Part shown: in pieces, positions 1 through 9,154 of the stretch
Layout of the letters: every line of letters begins with the position of its first letter
Numbering within the stretch: position 1 is the first letter of the stretch
DNA from: Spongiivirga citrea
GTDB lineage: Bacteria; Bacteroidota; Bacteroidia; Flavobacteriales; Flavobacteriaceae
Reading direction: 5' to 3'
Assembly (NCBI RefSeq): GCF_010671565.1
Contig: NZ_JAABOQ010000002.1
Span: 310,001-374,000, forward strand
DNA: 64,000 nt
Notes under the pieces: generated by a model
Told to the model about the DNA's origin: nothing
Database searches by the model: none
What the model saw: only the letters and a program-made list of their open reading frames with translations
Position numbers and translations under genes: made by a program

Positions 1-1089
1 ATAAAAATCGCCGTCTTCATAAACTGCGCCCCATAGATAACTGCTGTATATTGTTTCTTGCGTATGCCGTGATACCTTTTTAAGGTTTTGATTTACATTA
101 CGGATGTTAGCCAAATGAGCATCAGAAATTATGGGATGGTCGTTATTTCTACCACTAGGTGTATAAGCAAGGCCAAATCTAGCTAGGTCTCTTAACGTAG
201 TTGACATACCATCGAGATATGAAAGCGTGGTTCCATTCGTATTGATTCCCAGTAAAGCACTATATTCCGCCCCTATCCTACTCCATATTTCCTGCTCCAC
301 GAATTTGCTGAAGGTCAAGCCGCTAATTTTTTCAACGAGTAGTGTTAATATGGCGGCATCAACATTAGAAAATTGGTACTTCGTTCCAGATGGGCTAACA
401 GATTTCACAGTAGCTAAATCTTTAATTGGATCAAAACTTTCCAAATAAGTCGCCAATGGGCGATCAATTCCAGAACTCATGGAAAGTATATCTTTAAGCG
501 GAACACCTTCCCAGCCTGATCCCTTGAGAGCATCGAAATAATGATCAATCGATTTGTCGGTATCTATTAAACCTCTATCTTCTAAAATAGCAATTGACGT
601 ACTCACAAAGACTTGGGTTATTAACATAGTAATATGCAAATCGGTTGGGAACATTCTAGGATAGCCTTCAAAGACAATTTTACCTTTATGAATGATAATT
701 AATCCATTAACCTCTACTTGCTGCACATAGTCGTTTAATGAGAGTCCACCGCCTTTTTTTAATTCGGTTGTCGTTATAAAGTTTTTTACATCATCTCTTG
801 GTGTTTCTTCAAGAACTCTTGGTGAATTTGACCTAAGTATACGTGAGTGTTTCTGAATTTGAGAGAAGTTGAGATAAAAATAACGTTCCAAATCACCGTA
901 TTCGGTCCAATTGCCACCTTCATAAATGCGCTGATGAAATCCATAAACTTCTTCTTTTGTAAATCCTGAATAATTATACGTTTCATACTTTGGACTTGCG
1001 GTGCTGATAATACTAGATTCATTATGTGGCTCATTTTTGCATGCAAGGAAAAGAACAACTAAAAGTAGTAGTCCTGTTTTGATTTTCAT
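1..1089 (-). CDS. Serine-hydrolase-like (class C beta-lactamase fold) lipoprotein, catalytically dead, 3' end outside window
   Basis: The frame is open from an ATG at 1089 to the left edge (363 codons read, no stop). The N-terminus is a lipoprotein signal (LLLLVVLFLAC, Cys17). The body aligns with Pfam Beta-lactamase (PF00144) proteins, for example through ILEDRGLIDTDKSI, LKDILSMSSGI and LRDLARFGLAYTPSG. The active-site residues are absent. Where relatives have S-x-x-K (WSVTKS), this protein reads MLITQV, so the nucleophile is Leu156 and the lysine position is Gln159. The Tyr of the Y-x-N motif is Phe240 (FSN). I infer a non-catalytic binding or sensing relative, or a decaying gene. Family assignment is firm; function is unknown. 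Confidence 0.85.
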   Translation of the reverse strand, partial: MKIKTGLLLLVVLFLACKNEPHNESSIISTASPKYETYNYSGFTKEEVYGFHQRIYEGGNWTEYGDLERYFYLNFSQIQKHSRILRSNSPRVLEETPRDDVKNFITTTELKKGGGLSLNDYVQQVEVNGLIIIHKGKIVFEGYPRMFPTDLHITMLITQVFVSTSIAILEDRGLIDTDKSIDHYFDALKGSGWEGVPLKDILSMSSGIDRPLATYLESFDPIKDLATVKSVSPSGTKYQFSNVDAAILTLLVEKISGLTFSKFVEQEIWSRIGAEYSALLGINTNGTTLSYLDGMSTTLRDLARFGLAYTPSGRNNDHPIISDAHLANIRNVNQNLKKVSRHTQETIYSSYLWGAVYEDGDFY

Positions 1090-1288
1090 GATGGTTAGTA
1101 TTTATAGACCGTAAGAAACGAGTTGTTATTATTGTATGAAATTATAGAATAACAGCTGTCTAATTCTTTAAATAGGATAAGCTTCGCAATTAAATGACAA
1201 AACGATTTCGTCATTGATATAAGGCTTTTGTAAGAAATTAAGACGATTTGTATTTGTAGATAGTATCTTTAGTAGCTATTAATAGTTT

Positions 1289-2308
1289 ATGATTAAAAAG
1301 TCTTTACGGAATACCATACTCCTTAACACAGGAGCTTTTATATTGGTAGCCATACTAGAAATATTGGGCGGATGGATAGCCAGAGATAAATATGATAGCG
1401 ATTATGCGTTTTACGTATGGCAATTAGGATTTGCAGTAAGTATTATGGCGGTTATTTGGATTAACCACTTTATACTAATTCCTTTTTTTTACGATAAGAA
1501 AAAGTATTTTTTATATGGGATGTTGCTTATAGGAACCATATTTCTAACATCTTACTTAAAAGGATATTCTCCAACAAGTTGGATAGGAGTCTATAAGATG
1601 TTCTTTTTTCTTATTTATACAACAGGAACCGGAATGGCTGCTTTCTTTCTGAGAAGAAGTATCTTATTTCGAAGAAAAAATGACGAGAAGGAAAAACTAC
1701 AAAAAGAAATGGAGCTCACCTATTTAAAAGATCAGGTGAACCCACATTTTTTATTCAACTCCTTAAATAGTATTTATGCTTTAGCCAGACAACGGTCTTC
1801 AGAGACACCTGATATGGTTATGCAGCTTTCAGAACTCATGCGTTATCAGTTAGAGAGTGCTAAGAAAGACGCCGTTCTATTAAAAGAAGAGCTTGAGTTT
1901 GTAGAAAACTACTTATTACTTGAAGACAAAAGACTGAGTAAACGCTGTACTATTGAGTTCTCCATTGACGGTGAGGTAGCGGGCTTAAAGATCGCTCCCA
2001 TGTTACTTATTCCCTTTGTAGAAAATGCCGTAAAGCATGGCGCCCATAGTACCAATGAGCAGAGCAGCATTGATATTTCTGTAGCTGTAGAAGGTACCAC
2101 CCTTCATTTGACAGTAGATAATTCAACCCCCCCTTTAACTGCCGTATCAAAAAGAGAGGGAATGGGCCTTGGAAACGTAAAAAGGCGCTTAAAACTATTG
2201 TATCCAAATTCGTATTCTTTAGAAATTAATGATACCGAAAATGCATACCAAGTACATTTATTCATTGATGTATCGGTTTCACTATTAAAAAAAGCTGTAA
2301 ATGATTAA
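1289..2308 (+). CDS. LytS-type sensor histidine kinase
   Basis: This is a 339-aa integral-membrane histidine kinase of the LytS/YehU class (His_kinase, PF06580). About four hydrophobic segments occupy residues 8-125. A short coiled linker follows, then the phosphoacceptor box NPHFLFNSLNS with His153. The ATP-binding region follows, with the N-box LLIPFVENAVKHGA around 240 and the glycine box GMGLGNVKRRL near 297. It has no periplasmic sensor domain, so the signal is probably read within the membrane. It overlaps the downstream response regulator by 8 bp, so the two are co-translated and should form one two-component system. The inducing signal cannot be read from sequence. Confidence 0.93.
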   Translation: MIKKSLRNTILLNTGAFILVAILEILGGWIARDKYDSDYAFYVWQLGFAVSIMAVIWINHFILIPFFYDKKKYFLYGMLLIGTIFLTSYLKGYSPTSWIGVYKMFFFLIYTTGTGMAAFFLRRSILFRRKNDEKEKLQKEMELTYLKDQVNPHFLFNSLNSIYALARQRSSETPDMVMQLSELMRYQLESAKKDAVLLKEELEFVENYLLLEDKRLSKRCTIEFSIDGEVAGLKIAPMLLIPFVENAVKHGAHSTNEQSSIDISVAVEGTTLHLTVDNSTPPLTAVSKREGMGLGNVKRRLKLLYPNSYSLEINDTENAYQVHLFIDVSVSLLKKAVND

Positions 2309-2999
2309 AGTAGCTATTGTAGATGACGAAGTGCTAGCCCGTAAAGTGTTGGAAGACTACTGTTCCAAAATAGAAACTTTGGAAGTTGCAGTGAGTACTG
2401 GGAATCCGCTTGAATTTATCAATTTTATTCAGCAAGATACGGTAGATCTTATCTTTCTAGATATAGAAATGCCTGAGCTTAACGGCATGGAAGTGCTACG
2501 TTCTATGATCAATCCACCCAAAGTTATTTTGACCACGGCTTATTCTGACTACGCCTTGGAGAGTTATAACTACGGAGTGGTCGATTATTTGCTGAAACCT
2601 ATAAAAATTGAGCGCTTTTTAAAAGCCATGAACAAAGTCTCAGCTTCAAAGATATCATCCACTAAAAAAGAGAGTGGCATTGAAGAACTGCAAATAAAAC
2701 ACGATGGGATGCCTGTGAATATTCCCTTTCAATCAATTCTATACATTCAGAGTTTTGGGAATTATTTGAAAATCTTCACAGATTCAAGAATGTATCTTAT
2801 CTCCGAAACACTTATTAACATTACTACTTTACTATCTGATAATTTTCAACGCACACATAAATCATACATTACCAATTTGGACAGAGTTACAAAGGCAACC
2901 AGAACACATTTGTTTATTGAAAATATTAAAGTCCCTGTCAGTACCATGTATAAGGTTGTTGTTTTTAAAAAATTGGAAGTTATCAAAATCATTAAATAG
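2301..2999 (+). CDS. LytTR-family response regulator
   Basis: The 232-aa protein has an N-terminal CheY-like receiver (residues 1-115): acidic pocket VDDE at 8-10, phosphoacceptor Asp54 in FLDIEMP, conserved Thr in LTTAYSDYA and Lys in LLKPIK. A LytTR DNA-binding domain occupies about 135-230, with the typical FQSILYIQSFGNYLKI and FQRTHKSYITNLDRV segments. The ATG lies inside the end of the upstream kinase gene. It is the cognate regulator of that LytS protein and should bind DNA as a dimer at direct repeats. Targets are not evident. Confidence 0.94.
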   Translation: MIKVAIVDDEVLARKVLEDYCSKIETLEVAVSTGNPLEFINFIQQDTVDLIFLDIEMPELNGMEVLRSMINPPKVILTTAYSDYALESYNYGVVDYLLKPIKIERFLKAMNKVSASKISSTKKESGIEELQIKHDGMPVNIPFQSILYIQSFGNYLKIFTDSRMYLISETLINITTLLSDNFQRTHKSYITNLDRVTKATRTHLFIENIKVPVSTMYKVVVFKKLEVIKIIK

Positions 3000-3192
3000 T
3001 TAATTCCCATTACATACACATTCCCACTTCGCTTCTAACGTCGGTTAGGGCAAAGCATTTACCATTACATTTTTAGAGAAACTTCTGAGAATAAATTTTT
3101 AAGGAAACTGTAGTATGTCAGCACGCAGCCTCGCTCATTCGCTAAGATGATCTATCACGTAGTTGATAATCCTTTTTTTGAAATTCATGGTT

Positions 3193-3756
3193 TTATTTAG
3201 GCAAGCGGTTCTTTATGGTTGCTATTTGCCCCATATGGTTGGACGAATGTTCCATCACGTGGTACCAGATATAGTGGTAGTTTAATCCCTCTTCTAAATT
3301 CGATGAAAACCAGGCATCATCTTTGGTTTTGAGTCCATTTAAGGTTTTTTTACGGACTTCATCCCATAAATCCAGATAATACCCAATCGGCTTACCCTTA
3401 ATTATGCTTTTTACTTTTTCATTAAGTTCGCCCGCCATACCCAATCTCGTTAGCTCATCGTCTGTCCATTCCCGCCCCTCCAAGGTGGCTATCCGGTAAT
3501 ATGATTCCGTAGACACCAAATGCATAATCAATGACCCTATGCTATTAGCATTTGCATCATATAAGAAATCAATTTGTGATTGGTCTAAGTCCTTAACTTG
3601 TTGGGTAATTCTGTCTTTTAGGTCTTCTAACATATAGACCATTAGACCAATCTGGGGCGAATAACCATCAATCGGTTCTAGTTTCCCTTGTGCGTTCAAC
3701 AATATAATCGGCAATAAAAGCAGTAAAAGGCTGGTTTTTACTTTCAAGTATTTCAT
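3193..3756 (-). CDS. Secreted DinB-family protein
   Basis: This 187-aa protein has a cleavable signal peptide (LLLLLLPIILLNAQG). It carries a DinB/DUF664-type four-helix bundle. The metal-binding histidines that mark this fold can be placed at IMHLVSTESYYR and in the C-terminal helix YHVMEHSSNHMGQIATI. DinB-like proteins include metal-dependent thiol transferases, but most members have no known substrate. Export to the periplasm is a recurring Bacteroidota variant. It appears monocistronic. Another secreted DinB protein lies at 56959-57495. Confidence 0.85.
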   Translation of the reverse strand: MKYLKVKTSLLLLLLPIILLNAQGKLEPIDGYSPQIGLMVYMLEDLKDRITQQVKDLDQSQIDFLYDANANSIGSLIMHLVSTESYYRIATLEGREWTDDELTRLGMAGELNEKVKSIIKGKPIGYYLDLWDEVRKKTLNGLKTKDDAWFSSNLEEGLNYHYIWYHVMEHSSNHMGQIATIKNRLPK

Positions 3757-3839
3757 AATATCGTGTTCAAATTAATACATTGATAAGAAAAGATAGTCAA
3801 AACTACTATTTCCGGTGATTTAATTTTTTGCAAAGGGTT

Positions 3840-4439
3840 TCAAAACGCCTCAATAATAAAAAAGCTACCATCGTTTGGGAATTCAAATTTATCATAAGAC
3901 CCATCCTTACGTTTAATACTCCCAATCTTCATTTTTAGATTCCAATTCCCTTTCCCAAACCTTGCTTTGCTTAATTGTAACTCTCTTGCTCTGGTTAATT
4001 TAAATCTATATCTAAAGTCCTCTCCATTTCTATCCATGCCATTTGGCCAAACTACATTAGAATTCCAGCCATTCATGTTCCACCATCTATCACTTTCTGG
4101 ACTATCAGGAGCCGTGCCTGGAGCGTTTAAATACCACTCACCATTTTGTCCAGAAACATGGAGGTTTAGAGAATCTCCTACTTTTTCTGTTTCAATATGC
4201 ATATCCAAAGTCCCATAACTACCCTCTGGCATGGTGTAACAAATCCAGACATAGTGCTCGTTTTGATATGTATATAAATCGACACCTTCAGAGATGGTTA
4301 TAGGTTCAATACCTAGGGCTATGTAGTCATCGTATTTTCCGTCAACTAATGGTGCAGGTAAAGACTCATTTTGATTGTGTTTAGAATTGCAACCAGCCAA
4401 TATACTAATTACTAATACTGAAAAAATTGTATACTTCAT
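3840..4439 (-). CDS. Hypothetical lipoprotein
   Basis: This is a 199-aa lipoprotein with a clear lipobox (VLVISILAGC, Cys16). No family is recognised with confidence. The mature part is rich in aromatic and acidic residues and beta-strand-like segments (VDLYTYQNEHYVWICYT, SYGTLDMHIETEK, WNLKMKIGSIK). This pattern resembles jelly-roll, carbohydrate-binding-like domains, but that is only a structural impression. It stands alone between the DinB gene and the sigma-factor cluster, on the same strand as both. Confidence 0.75.
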   Translation of the reverse strand: MKYTIFSVLVISILAGCNSKHNQNESLPAPLVDGKYDDYIALGIEPITISEGVDLYTYQNEHYVWICYTMPEGSYGTLDMHIETEKVGDSLNLHVSGQNGEWYLNAPGTAPDSPESDRWWNMNGWNSNVVWPNGMDRNGEDFRYRFKLTRARELQLSKARFGKGNWNLKMKIGSIKRKDGSYDKFEFPNDGSFFIIEAF

Positions 4440-4678
4440 ACGCTACTTTCTTTATAATTATCTTAATGCACTTAATGAAATGTGTATTGTTTAATATTTT
4501 ACCCTATGTAAACCACCAAAGAGCTGCAAAAATTAGCAATCTTTTCTATTAATTATGTTTATAGAAAAGTTAAAACCTCGAAATAGGCACTGGTAGCCAT
4601 TCATTTTTTTATGGCACTTCACTGTTTTAGTCAATATTTTATAGCTCAAAAAATGAGGCTGTTTAATTTGTTATTACC

Positions 4679-5314
4679 TTAAGATAAAATGAAGTTCATA
4701 AAAATTTGATGCGTTAAAAATGCCACCATTATATAATAGAAAACAAAGATTTCCTTCATTTTTCTATCTAGATATAATACACTAATAATTACGGCTTGTA
4801 TCATTAATAGTTTAAGGTTTTCCCGCTGTAACACAGTCCAGGAAGATAAAAAGTAAGGTAAAATTCTGGCAAGTGTAGGGCCTAATAAGGTGATGCCAGT
4901 TCCTATCATATATAGCATATGTAACTGTGGGTGCTTTCTATTGAATATGGCCAGGCTGTAGCATATGATAAGAATTAGTGTTTCTCCAACAGGAATAATT
5001 GCAAACCTTCCATATTCAGAAAATAACGTATTGCTAATAAGTATAACTGCTGTTATAACAAAAATTGGAAAAACTACATATGATAGTCTACCTATAATTC
5101 GGTGATTATTCATCATTCCTTTTTTAATGAACCATGGTTGTGCAATGAGCATAATTATCCAAATTAGCCCAGCAATAGTGTGGATATGGGTTACTGTTGC
5201 AATAGTATCCGGAAATGAAGGGAGGTACTTAAAATAGGATTCGAAAAAAGCAATAAAAGTTATTGGTAATAATATGACCATAAAAGCTCCAACGTTTTTA
5301 TACTTTCTTTCCAT
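4679..5314 (-). CDS. Six-helix membrane protein, last gene of sigma-factor cluster
   Basis: The 211-aa protein is almost entirely hydrophobic, with about six transmembrane helices. Conserved-looking histidines sit at helix ends (VTHIHTIAGLIWI, NNHRIIGRLSYVV, KHPQLHMLYMIG), a pattern seen in DUF2306-like and haem-binding membrane proteins; haem binding is only a guess. It starts 9 bp after the 5324-6352 gene ends, so it probably belongs to the cluster led by the sigma factor at 6988-7512. The exact family is not recognised. Confidence 0.75.
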   Translation of the reverse strand: MERKYKNVGAFMVILLPITFIAFFESYFKYLPSFPDTIATVTHIHTIAGLIWIIMLIAQPWFIKKGMMNNHRIIGRLSYVVFPIFVITAVILISNTLFSEYGRFAIIPVGETLILIICYSLAIFNRKHPQLHMLYMIGTGITLLGPTLARILPYFLSSWTVLQRENLKLLMIQAVIISVLYLDRKMKEIFVFYYIMVAFLTHQIFMNFILS

Positions 5315-5323
5315 AAGACACTA

Positions 5324-6352
5324 CTAAAGCTTATCCGTTGTTTTTACACCAACCACAATACGTTCTATAATTTCCTTTGCCGTGGTAAGGGTTGATAAAT
5401 CAGGATTAATAATTCCATTTTGGCCGGATTGATGCCCATGCCCGATCAAATTCATTAAGTAATAGTTGTTACCATCTTGCATATCGATAGCTGACTGAAA
5501 AACAATCGATGGCTGTCCTAATTGCCCAGTACCATTATGAAAGGTGTCGTCATCTGGAAAATCATATTCAGAATAGTATTCGTTATCATCAAACGCGACA
5601 TTAAGTTCAATTTTTAGTTGAAACTTTTGCATTGGCTTAATTGAAGTTTTTAATTTAAAATTATCTACCAATGTGGCGCCAGTAATAGCATCTGGCAATG
5701 GATTATTACTGGGTGGTACGTAAAATCCGTCTTTATATTTAACATGCCTTTTATGAGACCAAACAGGTAATGCGTTAACACGACGGTAGTCTCCAGCATT
5801 ATTCTTATTCTCATCAAACGATTTAAAATTAGCTTTACTCCTACCACCAAAAAACAAACCTTTTGCAGTGGCTTTTGATACAAAAAGTGTTTCGATGTAA
5901 TTCTCATTCATATCTTCGATCCATACGGCCATTTGAGGATGCCAATAGTGTTCTGCTCGTAAGACGTCGATTGTTAATTGAATGGTATTCGAGGTATTCA
6001 TTTCTAAAAACTCGTAGGTGGCGTGATTAAGTTCATTTTTAGAAGAAGACTTCTGTTTAGCGCCAAAATTCATTAATGTATTAAACGGTGTGATTTGATA
6101 CATGGCACCCAAGAAAAAAAGAGTACTGAGTATAATTATAGCTATAAACGGCTTGCCATTCGCATAGTTTTTTATAGACCGAAAGTTATTCTTAAAATGA
6201 AACAGAACACCAAAAGAAAACAACATACCAAAAACAGTGTGAATCGTTGCTACAGACCTCGAATAGTTATTAAAATAGGATAGTATTCCAGTTATCAATA
6301 GAATACCAAAACTTACCCCTATCGATAGGCTAATGATTTTTCTGAATGTCAT
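5324..6352 (-). CDS. Membrane-anchored protein with periplasmic DUF2271-like domain
   Basis: The 342-aa protein begins with three hydrophobic helices (residues 8-90) resembling a DUF4405-type cytochrome-b-like module (HTVFGMLFSFGVLFHFKNN). A large periplasmic domain follows. The segments HPQMAVWIEDMNENYIETL and PLPDAITGATLVDNFKL look like DUF2271-type domains, but I give that as a tentative assignment. The C-terminus (NNYYLMNLIGHGHQSGQNG) contains a His-rich turn that could bind metal. It sits 9 bp upstream of the next membrane gene and 62 bp downstream of the small secreted protein gene. This suggests one operon under the sigma factor. Confidence 0.75.
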   Translation of the reverse strand: MTFRKIISLSIGVSFGILLITGILSYFNNYSRSVATIHTVFGMLFSFGVLFHFKNNFRSIKNYANGKPFIAIIILSTLFFLGAMYQITPFNTLMNFGAKQKSSSKNELNHATYEFLEMNTSNTIQLTIDVLRAEHYWHPQMAVWIEDMNENYIETLFVSKATAKGLFFGGRSKANFKSFDENKNNAGDYRRVNALPVWSHKRHVKYKDGFYVPPSNNPLPDAITGATLVDNFKLKTSIKPMQKFQLKIELNVAFDDNEYYSEYDFPDDDTFHNGTGQLGQPSIVFQSAIDMQDGNNYYLMNLIGHGHQSGQNGIINPDLSTLTTAKEIIERIVVGVKTTDKL

Positions 6353-6414
6353 TATAGAAGTTCAAATAGAAAGCGCAGTCTAGCGCAATAAAACGAGACC
6401 GCGCCAAAATTTAC

Positions 6415-6921
6415 TTATAGGAATTTTTTGAGGGTAGTGATTCTATGATCTAAATACGCTATTTGCTTGGCCTTGTTTTTTGGTAATGAAAGTGTTGCCA
6501 AGGTAACATCGGTTTTGTTAGAAACTTCCTGTTCAATTAATTTAATTTCTCTAATAATAATCTGTAAGCTTTCGTCATCAGTTGTACCTATGATATCGTG
6601 AATATCATAGGCTCTTGGATCAAATTTTATAGTGTTCGATTTTTCCATACCAGCTTTTAAACTAATAAGGTTTGTTCTTAGGTTAGAAATCACCTTGGCT
6701 TCTCCAAACTTTGTTTTTACTCCCCTACAACTCGATGGCAAGCATCCTGAAGTAGCTTTATTTTGTTTCAAAGAATCTACTTCACAACTAACTTCGTTAC
6801 TGGCACGGGAGGTATTTGCATCAACGCTGGACTGAGTAGACTGAGCGTTGGTAATTGAAATAAATAGCATAGTTGCAATAAAAAAAAGTAATGATCTTGT
6901 CTTTTTAAAATTTAAAGTCAT
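6415..6921 (-). CDS. Small secreted Cys-containing protein of sigma-factor cluster
   Basis: This is a 168-aa exported protein with a signal peptide ending near TNAQS. The mature part has three cysteines, one in SNEVSCEVDS and a pair in SGCLPSSCRGVKTKFGEA, then an amphipathic helical C-terminus (SNLRTNLISLKAGMEKS). No named family is recognised. It lies directly downstream of a sigma factor whose own C-terminus is Cys-rich. The shared cysteines suggest a thiol- or metal-related role for the cluster, which is inference. Confidence 0.75.
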   Translation of the reverse strand: MTLNFKKTRSLLFFIATMLFISITNAQSTQSSVDANTSRASNEVSCEVDSLKQNKATSGCLPSSCRGVKTKFGEAKVISNLRTNLISLKAGMEKSNTIKFDPRAYDIHDIIGTTDDESLQIIIREIKLIEQEVSNKTDVTLATLSLPKNKAKQIAYLDHRITTLKKFL

Positions 6922-6987
6922 CGTAATAGGTTTAAAAAATTATTCACCTAGTAAGACGAAACTCTTAAAAAAATGATGCAAAAAATA

Positions 6988-7512
6988 TTAGCAGCAATCC
7001 GTATTGTTGGTATAACAAAGAATACTTCCTCTTCCCCCTTTCTCAACTTGACAACATTGAGCAAATAACGCTCTTAGTTTTGACCTACCTCGTTGAATCT
7101 TGGAACGTACAGTAACATAGTTTATGTTCAATTTCTCAGATATTTCTTTTTGCGAGATACCATCAATTTCGTGGAGCTCTAGTAGTTGAGCATAATCCTG
7201 AGGTAATTCCTTAATAAAAGGTTTAACACATTGACTCAATTCAAAAATAATTGCAGTATTGTCTGATGTTTCGGTAACAAACTCTTTTTCTAGATTTCTA
7301 ATTTCTAGTTTCTTTTTTCTGTAATAATCAATTATAATGTTCCTAGTAATTGCAAATAACCAATGTTTAAAATTTTTGACACCGCTTAAATCAGATTGCG
7401 ATAACTTTAAGAATACATCCTGTGTTAGATCTTCGGCATCTAAGCTATTTTTAACACGTTTATTGATGTAGCCAAATAGAGGTTTATAGTAGCTTTGAAT
7501 GTTGTCTTTCAT
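6988..7512 (-). CDS. ECF-type RNA polymerase sigma factor, SigZ-like with Cys-rich tail
   Basis: The 174-aa protein contains sigma-70 region 2 (DAEDLTQDVFLKLSQ, KHWLFAITRNIIIDYYRKK; about residues 10-75). Region 4 is an HTH (LPQDYAQLLELHEIDGISQ, INYVTVRSKIQRGRSKLR; about 110-155). After region 4 is a short tail with five cysteines: FAQCCQVEKGG, then SILCYTNNTDCC at the extreme end. A Cys-rich tail is a feature of SigZ-like sigma factors and could bind metal or sense redox state. It is first in a same-strand cluster with three exported or membrane proteins. No classical anti-sigma factor is visible. Confidence 0.9.
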   Translation of the reverse strand: MKDNIQSYYKPLFGYINKRVKNSLDAEDLTQDVFLKLSQSDLSGVKNFKHWLFAITRNIIIDYYRKKKLEIRNLEKEFVTETSDNTAIIFELSQCVKPFIKELPQDYAQLLELHEIDGISQKEISEKLNINYVTVRSKIQRGRSKLRALFAQCCQVEKGGRGSILCYTNNTDCC

Positions 7513-7612
7513 ATACCTTAAAATTAAAAGAATACTTCTAACTAAATATAGACGCAGTGAATTAAAAATGATGCATAAAACTACTTTAAAAGATGTTTCA
7601 AAACAGTTGCCG

Positions 7613-7762
7613 TCAAATTAATTTATTGCTTTTTCTGTCCTTTTTCAAAATACTATGATAAGTGGATTCGTTTCCTCCATCTATAATGCTATCATTGATT
7701 GGTGAATTGAAGTATATTAAAAGAACTCCAATTATATTTAGGGAAACCCCTAAACTATTCAT
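7613..7762 (-). CDS. Very small membrane protein (49 aa), possibly truncated
   Basis: An ATG at 7762 opens a 49-codon frame ending at TGA 7613-7615. The product begins MNSLGVSLNIIGVLLIYF, one hydrophobic helix, followed by NSPINDSIIDGG and a lysine-rich end (LKKDRKSNKLI). The helix plus N-S-P-I and D-G-G resembles small two-helix membrane proteins of flavobacteria, in which a second helix follows the basic segment. Here a stop falls just before it, so the gene may be truncated. The evidence is composition and motif memory only, hence modest confidence. Confidence 0.45.
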   Translation of the reverse strand: MNSLGVSLNIIGVLLIYFNSPINDSIIDGGNESTYHSILKKDRKSNKLI

Positions 7763-7820
7763 AATTAACTCAATATTAAACCTTTATTTGAGCTTTTGAA
7801 ATTGGAAATGTGCATTTGAA

Positions 7821-8879
7821 TCAATTCCCTCGTTGACCAGCCAACCACCTTTGATAATCAGCCTTACCTCTGGAAAAATCGGTAGCATTGTTGTAAAAAT
7901 GATGTGAACCATCATTGGCCTCTACATTTAGTACGTAATAAAGATTATCAGTCTTTGCGGGATTTAACGCTGCTTCAATTGCAGTACTGCTGGGAGAACT
8001 GATTGGACCAGGAGGCAATCCACGTATCTTTCTAGTATTGTAGGGGTGTTCTACTTCAACATCACTTTTGTGTATGATACCATCCCAACGGCCAAGTAAT
8101 TTGGCAATGTATACATTAGTTGCATCAATGCCCAATGGAATTCCTCGCTCAAGACGGTTGTAAATTACAGAAGCAACCAAATCACGTTCGGAGTCTATTT
8201 TGGTCTCATTTTCAATAAGACTTGCAATGGTGATAATTTCTTGTTTAGTCCTCCCCTTTTCTAGCGCCAAACGATCCCATTCTGGTCGCCAAACTGATTT
8301 AAATTGTTGCACCATTTTGGCAATTACATCCTTAGGATGCGTACCAAACTCAAACTCATAGGTCGTTGGATAGAGATAGCCTTCTAGATTTTTTGCTTTA
8401 GAATCAATATCCTCGATTAGGCTAGTATCGTCCATCAATTTCAAAACTTCTTTTTCAGTCAACGATGGTGCTACTGGAAACTCCTTTACAATGCGTTTGG
8501 CAATCTCAAAACGTGTCCAACCTTCAGGAATAGTAAGTGTTTTTGTACGTTTTTTCCCGTTTTTAAGTTGATTAATCACCTCTATGGGACTGATCGGCGA
8601 AGGAAATTTGTAATCACCCGCTTCCATCTTAGCATCCATATTAAAGAAGCGCACATATAGCTTGGTTGCCAACGGTGCTTGGAGTACATTATTCTTTTCC
8701 AATGTTTGGAGAATGCTATTCGAAGATGAGCCTTGTTCAATTACAATGTATCTCTCAGCATTACTATGGCTTACCGGGCTATGTAAAGCATTATATACCC
8801 AAAAAGCAAATACTCCAGTAATTAAGATGACCAATATAAAAATCATCATAATAGGTCGAAATGAATTGCCTAGTTTCAT
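7821..8879 (-). CDS. mltG: Endolytic murein transglycosylase MltG (YceG-like)
   Basis: This is a 352-aa inner-membrane protein with one N-terminal anchor (IFILVILITGVFAFWVY). A LysM-like segment follows (residues about 42-115), then the YceG catalytic domain. The hallmark IASLIENETK contains the catalytic Glu (about residue 223), followed by ERDLVASVIYNRLERGIPL and NTRKIRGLPPGPISSP. MltG cleaves nascent glycan strands and sets their length during peptidoglycan synthesis. I chose ATG 8879 over an in-frame TTG nine bases upstream. Length matches the family. Confidence 0.96.
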   Translation of the reverse strand: MKLGNSFRPIMMIFILVILITGVFAFWVYNALHSPVSHSNAERYIVIEQGSSSNSILQTLEKNNVLQAPLATKLYVRFFNMDAKMEAGDYKFPSPISPIEVINQLKNGKKRTKTLTIPEGWTRFEIAKRIVKEFPVAPSLTEKEVLKLMDDTSLIEDIDSKAKNLEGYLYPTTYEFEFGTHPKDVIAKMVQQFKSVWRPEWDRLALEKGRTKQEIITIASLIENETKIDSERDLVASVIYNRLERGIPLGIDATNVYIAKLLGRWDGIIHKSDVEVEHPYNTRKIRGLPPGPISSPSSTAIEAALNPAKTDNLYYVLNVEANDGSHHFYNNATDFSRGKADYQRWLAGQRGN

Positions 8880-9154
8880 GTCTTTCAATTATTGTTTTTA
8901 TTGAATTTTGGCAACGGGATTCTATACCAAATGTTGCGGCTCTTAAGTTAGTGGTTAAAATAAACTTTTTCTAAATCCCTATTTTAAAAACGTTGTCAAA
9001 ATCGCATTTCTTGTTAAATGTAATTAGTCTCAAGAGTAATTACACTTTAAATGAGACATACTTGTTTAAATGACAGATATATTTAAAAAAACATTCACAA
9101 TCATATAAAAACTCAACTGTTTATAATTAAAAATCTACTACATTTAAAGCAGTT

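Noticed and set aside
3000-3192. Possible terminator at 3149-3178 (TATCA/TGATA plus T-run)
   Set aside because: The stem is only 5 bp; too weak to list as a terminator although it follows the LytTR gene.
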